A DNA stretch of 64,000 nucleotides from Alsobacter ponti (lineage in GTDB: Bacteria > Pseudomonadota > Alphaproteobacteria > Rhizobiales > Beijerinckiaceae). The stretch covers positions 248,001 to 312,000 of the forward strand of contig NZ_JANCLU010000002.1 in assembly GCF_024294805.1 (NCBI RefSeq). The letters are read 5' to 3'. The notes beneath the pieces were generated by a model. The model was not told the origin of the DNA. It saw nothing but the letters and a program-made list of their open reading frames with translations, and ran no database searches. The translations under genes and the position numbers were made by a program. This document shows positions 35,721-44,207 of the stretch, one piece after another (position 1 is the stretch's first letter; each line of letters begins with the position of its first letter).

Positions 35721-37391
35721 ATGCCCTTCGCTCTCTTCCGCTTCGCAACTCTGGCCATCATGGCCTCGGCCGTGCTCGCGCCGATCGGCCTGATCGTCTA
35801 CCAGAGCTTCCTCGACGCTCCGTTCTTCTCGCCGAATGTCCATTTCAGCCTCGACGCCTTCCAGTTCGTGCTGGAGGACGAGGATTTCTGGACGGCGCTG
35901 TCGACCTCGGTGATCGTCGCCGCCGGCATGACCGCCATCTCCGTGCCGCTCGGCGTCGTGCTCGCCTTCCTGATGGCGCGCACCGACGTGCCCGGCAAAT
36001 GGCTGCTGGAGCCTCTGGTGCTGGTGCCGATCTTCATGTCGGCGGTGGTGCTGGCCTTCGGCTACGTGGTGGCGCTCGGCCCCGTCGGCATCGTCTCGAC
36101 CTTCGTCAAGGGACTGATCGGCGTGGTGCCGTGGAGCATCTATTCGGTGACGGCGATCACCATCATCGCCGGCCTCACGCACGTGCCGCACGTCTACCTC
36201 TACACCTCGGCCGCGCTGCGCAACGTCGGCGCGGACCTCGAGGAAGCGGCGCGCACCACCGGCGCGTCGCCGTGGTGGGTGGCGGTGTCTGTCAGCCTGC
36301 CGATGGTGACGCCGGCGGTGCTCTACGCCGCCGTGCTGATCTTCTTCCTCGGGTTCGAGCTGTTCGGCCTGCCGCTGGTGCTGGGCGACCCCGAGGGCAT
36401 CCTCGTGCTGGCGACCTATCTTTACAAGCTCACCAACAAACTGGGCGTGCCCTCCTACCAGCTCATGGCGGTGGTGGTGGTGGCGATCATCCTCATCGCC
36501 ATCCCGCTCGTCTGGCTGCAGCGCGTGCTGCTCGCCTCGTCGAACAAGTACGTCTCTGTGGGCGGCAAGGCGGCCAAGCGCGCGCCGTTGAAGCTCGGCG
36601 CGCTGCGCTGGCCCGCGTTCTGCCTCATCGTGCTGTGGTTCGCCGTCAGCGTCGGGCTGCCGGTGTTCGGCATTGCGCTACGCTCGGTGGTGACGACGTG
36701 GGGCGAGGGCGTGCGCCTCTCCGAGGTGCTGACGCTGGCGCATTACCGCGACCTCGTCGACTACCCCAACGCCATTCACGCCATCGTCAACACGGTGCTG
36801 ATCGGCACCATCGGCGGCGCGGCCTCGGTGGCGTGCTACACGGCCGTGGCGCTCGCCATGCACCGTTGGCAGTCGGGGATGGTGCGGATCGCGGACTATC
36901 TCGTCATGATCCCGCGCGCCATGCCCGGCATCGTCGCTGGCCTCGCCATGCTCTGGCTGTTCCTGTTCATCAAGCCGCTGGCGCCGTTCCGCTCGACGCT
37001 GTTCTCGGTGTGGCTGGCCTACACCATCGTCTGGCTCGCCTACGGCACGCGGCTCGTCTCCGGCACCATGCTGCAGATCGGGCGCGAGCTGGAAGAGGCC
37101 GGGCGCTCCGTCGGCGGCTCGCAGGGGAGGGTGGCGCGCGACGTCACCCTGCCGCTGGTGCGCGGCGGCATCCTGGCGGCGTGGCTGCTCGTGTTCCTCA
37201 TCTTCGTGCGCGAATACTCGACCGGCGTCTACCTGTTGGGGCCGGGCACCGAAGTCATCGGCTCGCTGATGGTCTCGCTCTGGGGCACCGGCGCCATCGA
37301 CCTCGTCTCCGCGCTGTCGGTCATCAACATCCTCATCATCTCCGCGGGCCTCGGCCTCGCGCTTCGCTTGGGAGTGCGCCTCCATGGCTGA
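35721..37391 (+). CDS. Fe(III)-type ABC transporter permease (fused, two-module)
   Basis: A 556-residue inner-membrane permease of about 12 spans formed by two tandem permease modules, as in FbpB/AfuB. Each half has an ATPase-coupling loop: LRNVGADLEEAARTTGASPWWVAVSVSLPMV and LEEAGRSVGGSQGRVARDVTLPLV. It overlaps the ATPase gene by 8 bases. GGAAGG precedes the ATG at 35721. Confidence 0.92.
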   Translation: MPFALFRFATLAIMASAVLAPIGLIVYQSFLDAPFFSPNVHFSLDAFQFVLEDEDFWTALSTSVIVAAGMTAISVPLGVVLAFLMARTDVPGKWLLEPLVLVPIFMSAVVLAFGYVVALGPVGIVSTFVKGLIGVVPWSIYSVTAITIIAGLTHVPHVYLYTSAALRNVGADLEEAARTTGASPWWVAVSVSLPMVTPAVLYAAVLIFFLGFELFGLPLVLGDPEGILVLATYLYKLTNKLGVPSYQLMAVVVVAIILIAIPLVWLQRVLLASSNKYVSVGGKAAKRAPLKLGALRWPAFCLIVLWFAVSVGLPVFGIALRSVVTTWGEGVRLSEVLTLAHYRDLVDYPNAIHAIVNTVLIGTIGGAASVACYTAVALAMHRWQSGMVRIADYLVMIPRAMPGIVAGLAMLWLFLFIKPLAPFRSTLFSVWLAYTIVWLAYGTRLVSGTMLQIGRELEEAGRSVGGSQGRVARDVTLPLVRGGILAAWLLVFLIFVREYSTGVYLLGPGTEVIGSLMVSLWGTGAIDLVSALSVINILIISAGLGLALRLGVRLHG

Positions 37392-38448
37392 TCTCGTCAT
37401 CGAAAACGTCAAGCTGCGCTACGGCAGCATCGACATCCTCAAGGGCGTGTCGCTCTCGGTGGAGCGCGGGCAGATCGTGGCGCTGCTCGGCCCCTCGGGG
37501 TCCGGCAAGACGACGCTGCTGCGCTGCGTGGCCGGGCTGGAGGAGCCCCATGACGGCCGCATCGCCATCGCCGGCAAGACGCTGTTCGACGGCTCCAAGG
37601 GCGTCGCGCTCGCCCCTGAGGAGCGCGGGCTGGGGCTCGTCTTCCAGTCCTACGCGCTGTGGCCGCACAAGACGGTGTTCGCCAACGTCGCCTATCCGCT
37701 GAAGCTGCGCGGCGTGTCGGGCGGAGACATCCGCGCGCGGGTGGCGCGGGCGCTCGACAGCATCGGCATCGGCCACCTCGCCGAGCGCTTCCCGCACCAG
37801 CTCTCCGGTGGCCAGCAGCAGCGCGTGGCGCTCGCCCGCGCGCTCGTCTACGAGCCCCCGGTGATCCTGCTCGACGAGCCGCTGTCCAACCTCGACGCCA
37901 AGCTGCGCGAGGAGGCCCGCGTGTGGCTGCGCCAGCTCATCAGCGACCTCGGCCTGTCGGCCCTGTGCGTCACCCACGACCAGGTGGAGGCGATGGCGAT
38001 GGCCGACCGCATCCTCCTGCTCAACGGCGGCCTCGTCGAGCAGCAGGGCACGCCGGAGGAGATGTACCAGCGGCCGGCCTCCCTGTTCGCGGCCGAGTTC
38101 ATGGGCGCCAACAATCGCCTTCCCGGCAAGGCGGCCGGCGTGCGCGAGGGCCGCGCCAGCCTGGTGTTCGGCGACCAGCGGCTGGACGGCGTCGCCTGCG
38201 GACCTCTCGCCGAGGGCGAGGAGGCCTACGGCGTCGTGCGGCTGGAGCGCGTGCGCATGGCCGACGGCCCCGGCCCGAACCGGCTGCGCATGGCGCTGAC
38301 CTCCGAGATGTACCTGGGCGAGCGCTACGAGCTGGTGTTCAAGCGCGACGACCTGCTGGTGCGCACCTTCGCCACGGCGAAGCTGCCGGGCGGCGAGCAC
38401 TGGCTCGAGTTTCCGCCGGACGCGCTCTGGGTCGCCGCCCGCTCCTGA
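37384..38448 (+). CDS. Fe(III)/spermidine-type ABC transporter ATP-binding protein
   Basis: A 354-residue ATPase: Walker [11 protein letters not shown]-loop [14 protein letters not shown], signature LSGGQQQR, Walker [15 protein letters not shown], switch His in VTHDQVEAM, and a C-terminal TOBE-like regulatory domain (residues about 240-354). FbpC/PotA family. With the upstream permease and receptor it completes the importer. Confidence 0.93.
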   Translation: MADLVIENVKLRYGSIDILKGVSLSVERGQIVALLGPSGSGKTTLLRCVAGLEEPHDGRIAIAGKTLFDGSKGVALAPEERGLGLVFQSYALWPHKTVFANVAYPLKLRGVSGGDIRARVARALDSIGIGHLAERFPHQLSGGQQQRVALARALVYEPPVILLDEPLSNLDAKLREEARVWLRQLISDLGLSALCVTHDQVEAMAMADRILLLNGGLVEQQGTPEEMYQRPASLFAAEFMGANNRLPGKAAGVREGRASLVFGDQRLDGVACGPLAEGEEAYGVVRLERVRMADGPGPNRLRMALTSEMYLGERYELVFKRDDLLVRTFATAKLPGGEHWLEFPPDALWVAARS

Positions 38449-38559
38449 CCGGCGCGTCGGCCGTGTGACGGCGCGCAAGGCCGCCTCCCGAACCCGCATT
38501 GACGGCCCGCTCCGCGCAACCCAAGCTTGCGCCAGCGGATCGTCGAAGGGGAGGGAGCC

Positions 38560-39504
38560 ATGCCGCAACGCAAGATCATCGCCGTGATCGGCGCCACGGG
38601 CGCGCAGGGAGGCGGGCTCGCGCGCGCCATCCTGGACGACAAGGACGGGCCGTTCGCGCTGCGCGCCATCACGCGCAATCCCGGTTCCGACAACGCCAGG
38701 GCGCTCGCCGCCGCCGGGGCCGAGGTGGTGGCGGCCGACGCCGACGACCCGCCCAGCCTGGACCGCGCCTTCGCGGGAGCCTACGGCGCCTTCTGCGTCA
38801 CCAATTTCTGGGAGCACTTCTCGCCGGCGCGCGAGCTGAAGCAGGCCGAGGCGATGGCGCACGCGGCCCGCAAGGCCGGCGTCGCCCATGTCGTCTGGTC
38901 GACGCTGGAGGACACGCGCCGCCGCGTGCCGCTCTCCGACGCGCGGCTGCCGACGTTGCAGGGGACCTACAAGGTCCCGCATTTCGACGCCAAGGGAGAG
39001 GCGGACGCCTTCTTCGCCGGCCTGCCGACTACCTATCTGCTCGCCGCCTTCTACTGGGACAACTTCATCTTCTTCGGCATGGGGCCGCGCAAGGGCGAGG
39101 GCGACGCGCTCAATGTCGTGCTGCCGCTCGGCGGCGGCCGGCTGCCGGGCATCGCCGCCGTCGACATCGGGCGCTGCTGCCATGGCGTGTTCGGCCGCGG
39201 CTCGGACATGATCGGCCGGCGCGTCGGGCTGGCGGGGGACATCCTCACCGGCGAGCAGATGGCGGCGGCCTTCACCCGCGCGCTGGGGCGGCAGGTGAAC
39301 TTCGTCGACCTGCCGTTCGACACCTATCGCGGCCTCGGCTTTCCGGGCGCGGACGACCTCGGCAACATGTTCCACTACCAGGCGCTGTTCAACGAGGAGT
39401 TCTGCAAGAGCCGGGACGTCTCGCTGTCGCGCGAGCTCAATCCCCGCCTGCAGAGCTTCGCGGCATGGCTCGCCGCCAACAAGGACCGGATTCCGATCCA
39501 GTAG
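38560..39504 (+). CDS. NmrA-family NAD(P)-binding protein
   Basis: A 314-residue atypical SDR: IAVIGATGAQGGGLARAIL nucleotide loop, AAGAEVVAADADDPPSLDRAFAGAYGAFCVTNFWE and VAHVVWSTLED are typical of NmrA/HSCARG redox-sensor-like proteins. The active-site Tyr and Lys of ordinary SDRs are not evident, as usual for the family. The ATG at 38560 follows GGGGAGGGAGCC; upstream in-frame starts are rejected. Likely a lone gene; the function in this organism is unknown. Confidence 0.85.
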   Translation: MPQRKIIAVIGATGAQGGGLARAILDDKDGPFALRAITRNPGSDNARALAAAGAEVVAADADDPPSLDRAFAGAYGAFCVTNFWEHFSPARELKQAEAMAHAARKAGVAHVVWSTLEDTRRRVPLSDARLPTLQGTYKVPHFDAKGEADAFFAGLPTTYLLAAFYWDNFIFFGMGPRKGEGDALNVVLPLGGGRLPGIAAVDIGRCCHGVFGRGSDMIGRRVGLAGDILTGEQMAAAFTRALGRQVNFVDLPFDTYRGLGFPGADDLGNMFHYQALFNEEFCKSRDVSLSRELNPRLQSFAAWLAANKDRIPIQ

Positions 39505-39516
39505 GGCGGCGCGGGA

Positions 39517-40464
39517 TCAGGCGGCGGGCCGCGCCGGCACGCCGCCGAACGTCTTGAGATACTTCATGCCGGTGTCGCACATCATCGTGACGATGGTGGC
39601 GTCCGGCCCCAGGCGCTGCGCCTCGCGCAGGGCGGCGACGACGTTCGCGCCCGTCGACGTGCCGGCGAACAGGCCCTCCTCGCGCGCCAGCCGCAGCGCC
39701 ATCGCCTTGGCCGCCTCGGTCGAGACGGGCTCGATGGCGTCCGGCAGGTCGGCGCGCCACAGCGGCACGACATAGCCCGCGCCGATGCCGTCGATCTTGT
39801 GCGCGCCGGCCGGGCCGCCGGAGAGCACGGCGGATTCCGCCGGCTCGACCGCGACGAGCCGCACGCCCGGATTCAGGGCGCGCAGCGCCTCGCCCGTGCC
39901 GCGCAGCGAGGCGGCGGTGCCGACGCTCTGCACGAAGGCGTCGACGCGCCCCTGCGTCTGCTCCCAGATCTCCCGCGCCAGCACCGTGTAGGCGGCGAGC
40001 TGGTCGGTGTTCTTCATCTGGTCGGTCCAGTACGCGCCGGTGCGCCCGGCGATGACGTCGGCGCGGGCGATCATGTCCTTGGTCAGCTTCTCGGTCATGC
40101 GCCCGTCCTCGCTGCGGATGACGTCCAGCTCCGCGCCGAGGATGCGCATGTGGTCCAGCTTCTCCTGCGAAAAGGCGTCGGACGTGACGATGTGGAGCGG
40201 GTGGCCCTTCACCGCGCACACCAGCGCCAGCGACACGCCGGTGCTGCCGCCGGTGTACTCGACGACGGCTCCGCCCGCCGGCAGGCGGAAGTCGGCCTCC
40301 GCCGCCTCGATCATGGCCAGCGCCATGCGGTCCTTCATGCTCCCCGTCGGGTTCTGGCTTTCCACCTTGAGCAGGATGCGCGCGCCGCCGGGGGGCCCGA
40401 GCCGGCGCAGGGGAAGCAGGGGCGTACCCCCGATGAGATCGAGGATCGTCGTCGTCGCGTTCAT
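39517..40464 (-). CDS. Cysteine-synthase-like PLP-dependent enzyme
   Basis: A 315-residue fold-type II beta-substituting enzyme. Lys44 in NPTGSMKDR binds PLP, EYTGGSTGVSLA is the substrate loop and GTAASLRGTGEALR the phosphate loop. The cysteine-synthase signature loop TSGNTG is TGGSTG, and the C-terminus is shorter than in standard CysK, so it could act on O-acetylserine or a related amino acid or be a cystathionine beta-synthase-like enzyme. It converges with the NmrA gene with a 12-base gap. Confidence 0.85.
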   Translation of the reverse strand: MNATTTILDLIGGTPLLPLRRLGPPGGARILLKVESQNPTGSMKDRMALAMIEAAEADFRLPAGGAVVEYTGGSTGVSLALVCAVKGHPLHIVTSDAFSQEKLDHMRILGAELDVIRSEDGRMTEKLTKDMIARADVIAGRTGAYWTDQMKNTDQLAAYTVLAREIWEQTQGRVDAFVQSVGTAASLRGTGEALRALNPGVRLVAVEPAESAVLSGGPAGAHKIDGIGAGYVVPLWRADLPDAIEPVSTEAAKAMALRLAREEGLFAGTSTGANVVAALREAQRLGPDATIVTMMCDTGMKYLKTFGGVPARPAA

Positions 40465-40489
40465 GCCGCCTCTCCTTCGCCTTCGCTCG

Positions 40490-40747
40490 TCAGCCGCGCC
40501 GATAGGCGTCGAAGCCGCCGCTCACCGCCCGATCGACGTCGCCGCGCGACACGCCGATATCCTTCAACTGCGCGTCGGTCCAGCGCGCCAGCAGGCGGCG
40601 CGCCTCGCGGCGCTCGCGCCAGTCCTGCAGGGCGCGGGCCGCGGCGACGACGCCCCGCGCGGCGGCGAGCGCCCAGCGGCGCGTCCAGTCCGGAAGGGTC
40701 GGGATCCGCGGCGGGCTCCGCCGCGCCGTTCTCGCAATGCTCGTCAT
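40490..40747 (-). CDS. DUF1127 small Arg-rich protein
   Basis: An 85-residue protein whose C-terminal half is a DUF1127 domain (WRERREARRLLARWTDAQLKDIGVSRGDVDRAV). Such proteins are common in alphaproteobacteria and some affect RNA turnover or phosphate and stress responses; this one's role is unknown. Another DUF1127 protein is encoded at 52178-52435. Confidence 0.88.
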   Translation of the reverse strand: MTSIARTARRSPPRIPTLPDWTRRWALAAARGVVAAARALQDWRERREARRLLARWTDAQLKDIGVSRGDVDRAVSGGFDAYRRG

Positions 40748-40824
40748 CTCGTGTCCACTCTCGTTGGGGGGAGGGACGGGCGCGCTCGGCCGAAGGGGAG
40801 CGCGCCCGCCGGTCGGCCCGGCGC

Positions 40825-42099
40825 TCAGCGCATCGCCTCGGCCCGCGACCGGGCGATCACGCGCTCGCCGATCTTGCGGCCCAGCTCCGCGCCCGCCTCC
40901 ACGTCGAAGCGTGTGTGGATGCCGGCCCAGATCCGCGCCTCGCCGGCCTCGCGGCCGAGCGCCAGGATGGCCTCGCGGTCGATCGGAAACGCCTGCGCCA
41001 GCACCGTCGCCGCCGCGCTCGACAGGCAGCCATGCGCCGCCGGGAAGCTCGGGTGGTTCGGCGGCGGGAACAGCGGCTTGACCTCCGGGTCGAGCTGATG
41101 CGGCCGGGCGACCCAGTAGGCGTATTTCGCGTCCCAGCAGGCCACGGCCGCGTCGCTGAAGGCGATGTTGAGCGCCGCGAGGACGCGCGCGCCTTCGGCC
41201 GGCGACGCGCCGGTCTCGAGCAGCTTCTGCCGCGCCAGCTCGTTCCAGAGCACGTGGGCGCGCGCGCCGCCGTTGACCTCCCAGAATAGCGCGCGGTGGT
41301 TGCTGCGCGGGGTCCGCTGGAAGCTCTTCAGCTCGCCGAGCGCCGCCTTCATGGCCGGCGTGTCGGCATTCGGCGGTGGCGCCGGACGCAGCTCCGACGG
41401 GGAGGCCAGAACCCAGGTCCGCCAGCCGGCGGCGGCGGGCGCGATGGGGTTGACGCCGGTCCATTGGCCGGGCCCCTCGGGAACCGAGCCGGTCCACTTG
41501 GCGTCTGACCCGTCCTGCCGCCCGCGCGCCAGCGCCAGCGCGGCGACCTTGAGGCCGATCGCCCGACCGGCCTCGACTTGCGCGGGGGTCTCCGCCGCAG
41601 CGGCGAGGCGCGCCTGGATCGCCACCTCGGCCCGCGACTCGTTCAGGGCCTTCCGGGCCGGGAACAGCGCCGCGAGCACCTCGCCGGCGGCGGCCGCCGC
41701 CGCGGCTTGCGCGGATGCCGATCCCGGCTGCCGGCGCGCCGCCTCCATGGCGTCGGCCACGGCGGCGTGGAACAGCGCCAGATGCCGGGCGGCGAGCGGC
41801 AGGGTCACGAAGTCCGCCTGCAGCTCCTCCAGCACGATCTCGTTCCAGCGATAGGCGGGGCCGCCCACCGTCCACCAGCGCAGGCGGGCGGCGTCCTCGG
41901 CGCGCGGCTTCGCCGTCGCTTGAGGGGCGGCGGAGCGGGAGGCCGGCGGCGGGTCGAAGACGGTGTCCGCCGTCACCAGCCAGTAGCTGGCGGGCGAATC
42001 CGTTCCGCCGGATGCCGCAGTCGCGGCGGGGGCGGCGAGGGCGGTTGCGAGCAGCGCGGCGACGAACACGCCGCGCGACCGCGTTCCCAGGGTCGTCAT
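40825..42099 (-). CDS. Vanadium-dependent haloperoxidase-like/PAP2 superfamily protein
   Basis: A 424-residue secreted protein (signal peptide to about residue 29) with all three metal-oxoanion boxes: K325-x6-R332-P333 (KYAYWVARP), HPSFPAAHG with Ser351 and His356, and R389-x5-H395-x3-D399 (RIWAGIHTRFD). These are the vanadate/phosphate ligands of vanadium haloperoxidases and acid phosphatases. The Ser of the canonical SRx5H box is Ala388. It could halogenate, act as a phosphatase, or be inactive. A methyltransferase gene follows it upstream in the same orientation, 23 bases away. Confidence 0.83.
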   Translation of the reverse strand: MTTLGTRSRGVFVAALLATALAAPAATAASGGTDSPASYWLVTADTVFDPPPASRSAAPQATAKPRAEDAARLRWWTVGGPAYRWNEIVLEELQADFVTLPLAARHLALFHAAVADAMEAARRQPGSASAQAAAAAAAGEVLAALFPARKALNESRAEVAIQARLAAAAETPAQVEAGRAIGLKVAALALARGRQDGSDAKWTGSVPEGPGQWTGVNPIAPAAAGWRTWVLASPSELRPAPPPNADTPAMKAALGELKSFQRTPRSNHRALFWEVNGGARAHVLWNELARQKLLETGASPAEGARVLAALNIAFSDAAVACWDAKYAYWVARPHQLDPEVKPLFPPPNHPSFPAAHGCLSSAAATVLAQAFPIDREAILALGREAGEARIWAGIHTRFDVEAGAELGRKIGERVIARSRAEAMR

Positions 42100-42122
42100 G
42101 TCGATCTCTCCTGTCGCGAGCG

Positions 42123-42953
42123 TCAGCGGCGCGTGATGACCGCTTCGAGGTATTCGCTGGGGACGACGAGCGTGCCGTCGCCGGCGGTGTTGAAGCTGTC
42201 GATCAGCGCCAGCAGATCCGCCTCCAGGGCGTTGCGGGCGGTCACGTCGAGCGCGGCGAAGGCCTTCAGCACCGGGCCGTAATAGGAGCGGAACACCTGC
42301 ACCCAGTGGTCGGGCGAGCGGTAGCGGAACACGAAGGCGCGGCGCGCCGTGCGCACCTCGGCGCGCGCTCCGAACAGCTCCTGCAGATGCGCGTCCGTGC
42401 CCCACAGCGACGGGGGCCTCACGCCGGCCGGCGGCGGCGCGTAGCGGCCGACGACCTTGAAGAGCTGTCCGACGAAGCCGTCGGGCGTCCAGTTCGCCAG
42501 CCCGATCTTGCCGCCCGGCCGCACCACCCGCAGCATCTCGCTGGAGGACGCGGCGTGGTCCGGCGCGAACATCACGCCGAAGGTGGAGAGCACGACGTCG
42601 AAACTGTCGCTGCCGAACGGCAGGTTCTCGGCGTCGGCCTCGCGGAACACCACGGTCAGGCCTTCGGCGTGGGCGCGTTCGCGTCCGCGCTCCAGCAGCG
42701 CGCCGACATAGTCGGTCGACACGACCGAGGCGAAGCGCCGCGCCGCCGCCAGCGTGGCGTTGCCGTTGCCGGCGGCGACGTCGAGCACGTGGTCGGTGCT
42801 GCGCAGGTCGACCGCCTCGCACAGCATCTCGCCGACGATCTGCAGCGTCGTGCCGACGATGGCGTAGTCGCCGGAGCTCCACGCCGCCTGCTGGCGCTGC
42901 TTGATAGGCGCGAAGCCGGCGCGCTCGGAAGAAGTCATCTCGTGAAGGGTCAT
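42123..42953 (-). CDS. SAM-dependent methyltransferase (class I, UbiE/COQ5-like)
   Basis: A 276-residue methyltransferase: motif I HVLDVAAGNGNATLAAARR, motif II VVFREADAENLPFGSDSFDVVLSTFGVMF, then RVVRPGGKIGLANW. Substrate unknown. The start at 42953 is preferred to 42956 because GGGAGG is then 5 bases away. It is divergent from an AraC-family regulator, which may control it together with the haloperoxidase-like gene. Confidence 0.85.
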   Translation of the reverse strand: MTLHEMTSSERAGFAPIKQRQQAAWSSGDYAIVGTTLQIVGEMLCEAVDLRSTDHVLDVAAGNGNATLAAARRFASVVSTDYVGALLERGRERAHAEGLTVVFREADAENLPFGSDSFDVVLSTFGVMFAPDHAASSSEMLRVVRPGGKIGLANWTPDGFVGQLFKVVGRYAPPPAGVRPPSLWGTDAHLQELFGARAEVRTARRAFVFRYRSPDHWVQVFRSYYGPVLKAFAALDVTARNALEADLLALIDSFNTAGDGTLVVPSEYLEAVITRR

Positions 42954-43157
42954 CATCGCCTCCCTTTCGAAGAGGGTTCGGAAAATCCGAAGCTGTAGCC
43001 CCGCCGTCCGCGCAAGTTGTCGCGGAGACGTGGACTGCGGAGTGGTCGGCGAAATCTCGAATTGCGGGAGCGGGGGAGCCCGGTTAGGGTCGCCGCTCGG
43101 CCAAAACATTCGCCGAATTCACGACACAATGGGTATGATTGGAGGCGTGATCTCTCA

Positions 43158-44207
43158 ATGACCGGAACGCCGCCTTCATTTGCAGGGACGCCGGACGCCC
43201 AGGAAGCCAAGCTCGACGTGCTCGCCGAGATGCTGCGCACCGTGCGGCTGAATGGCTCGGTGTTTCTCAACGCGTGCTTTTCCGCACCTTTCGGCATCGT
43301 GTCGCCGCGGCAGTACGACGCCCGCGCGCCGATGGCGCACCTGCGCCACATCAGCATCTTCCACCTCATCGCCGCCGGCTCGTGCACCGTCGAGCTCGCC
43401 ACGGGGGAACGACGCGGCGTCTCGGCGGGCGACGTGCTGCTGATTCCGTTCGCCGACGCGCATCGCTTCTGGCGCGGCGAGGTCGAGTCGATGACGCAGG
43501 CGGAGGACGTGATCCGTCCCGGGCCGGTGCGCGGCATGTGGACCGTCAACCACGGCGGCGGCGGCGAGGAGACCCGCATGGTCTGCGGCTTCCTCGAATC
43601 CGCCGAGGTGCTGTCGACGCCGGTGTTCCGCTCCCTGCCGCCGCTGCTCGTGCACCGCACCGACGACGGCGGGGTAAGCGCGCTGCTCACTTCCACCGTG
43701 CGCAACATCCTCGTGCTGGCCGACACGGCCGCGCCCGGCACCGAGTTCACGCTGGGCCGCCTGATGGAGCTGCTGTTTCTCGAGGTGCTTCGCCACCACG
43801 CCGCCGGGCTGCCGCCGGGCGCGCGCGGCTGGTTCGCGGCCCTGAACGACCCGATCCTCTCCCGCGCCCTCCAGCTCGTGCATGCCGAGCCCGCCCGGCG
43901 CTGGACGGTGGACGACCTGGCGCGGCTGGCGGGCGCGTCGCGCACCGTGCTGGCGGAACGCTTCAACGCCGTGCTCGGCCAGGCGCCGATCGAGTACGTC
44001 ACCGGCTGGCGCATGCAGATCGCGGCCGATCTCCTGCGCGCCGGAAAACAGGGCATGGCCGAGGTGGCGGCGGAGGTCGGTTACGAATCCGAGGCCGCGT
44101 TCAACCGCGCGTTCAAGCGCGTCACCGGCGTCACGCCCGGGCGCTGGCGCGACGGCGAAGCGCCCGCGCCCTCGGACCCGAACGTGGTGCGCGTCGGGAC
44201 CGGCTGA
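43158..44207 (+). CDS. AraC-family regulator with cupin sensor domain
   Basis: A 349-residue regulator. Residues about 60-220 form a cupin-type ligand domain of the AraC_binding_2/6 kind (HISIFHLIAAGSCTVEL, SAGDVLLIPFADAHRFW); residues about 245-335 are the two-HTH AraC domain (WTVDDLARLAGASRTVLAERFNAVLG, MAEVAAEVGYESEAAFNRAFKRVTGVTPGRWR). The ATG at 43158 follows GGAGG; upstream in-frame extension to 43017 lacks family similarity. It is divergent from the methyltransferase/haloperoxidase genes and abuts the BTAD gene stop with no gap. Confidence 0.88.
   Translation: MTGTPPSFAGTPDAQEAKLDVLAEMLRTVRLNGSVFLNACFSAPFGIVSPRQYDARAPMAHLRHISIFHLIAAGSCTVELATGERRGVSAGDVLLIPFADAHRFWRGEVESMTQAEDVIRPGPVRGMWTVNHGGGGEETRMVCGFLESAEVLSTPVFRSLPPLLVHRTDDGGVSALLTSTVRNILVLADTAAPGTEFTLGRLMELLFLEVLRHHAAGLPPGARGWFAALNDPILSRALQLVHAEPARRWTVDDLARLAGASRTVLAERFNAVLGQAPIEYVTGWRMQIAADLLRAGKQGMAEVAAEVGYESEAAFNRAFKRVTGVTPGRWRDGEAPAPSDPNVVRVGTG

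Noticed and set aside
43017-43157. Upstream extension of the AraC regulator
   Set aside because: The added part is Arg-rich, unrelated to the family, and lies in the divergent promoter region; GGAGG precedes the ATG at 43158.
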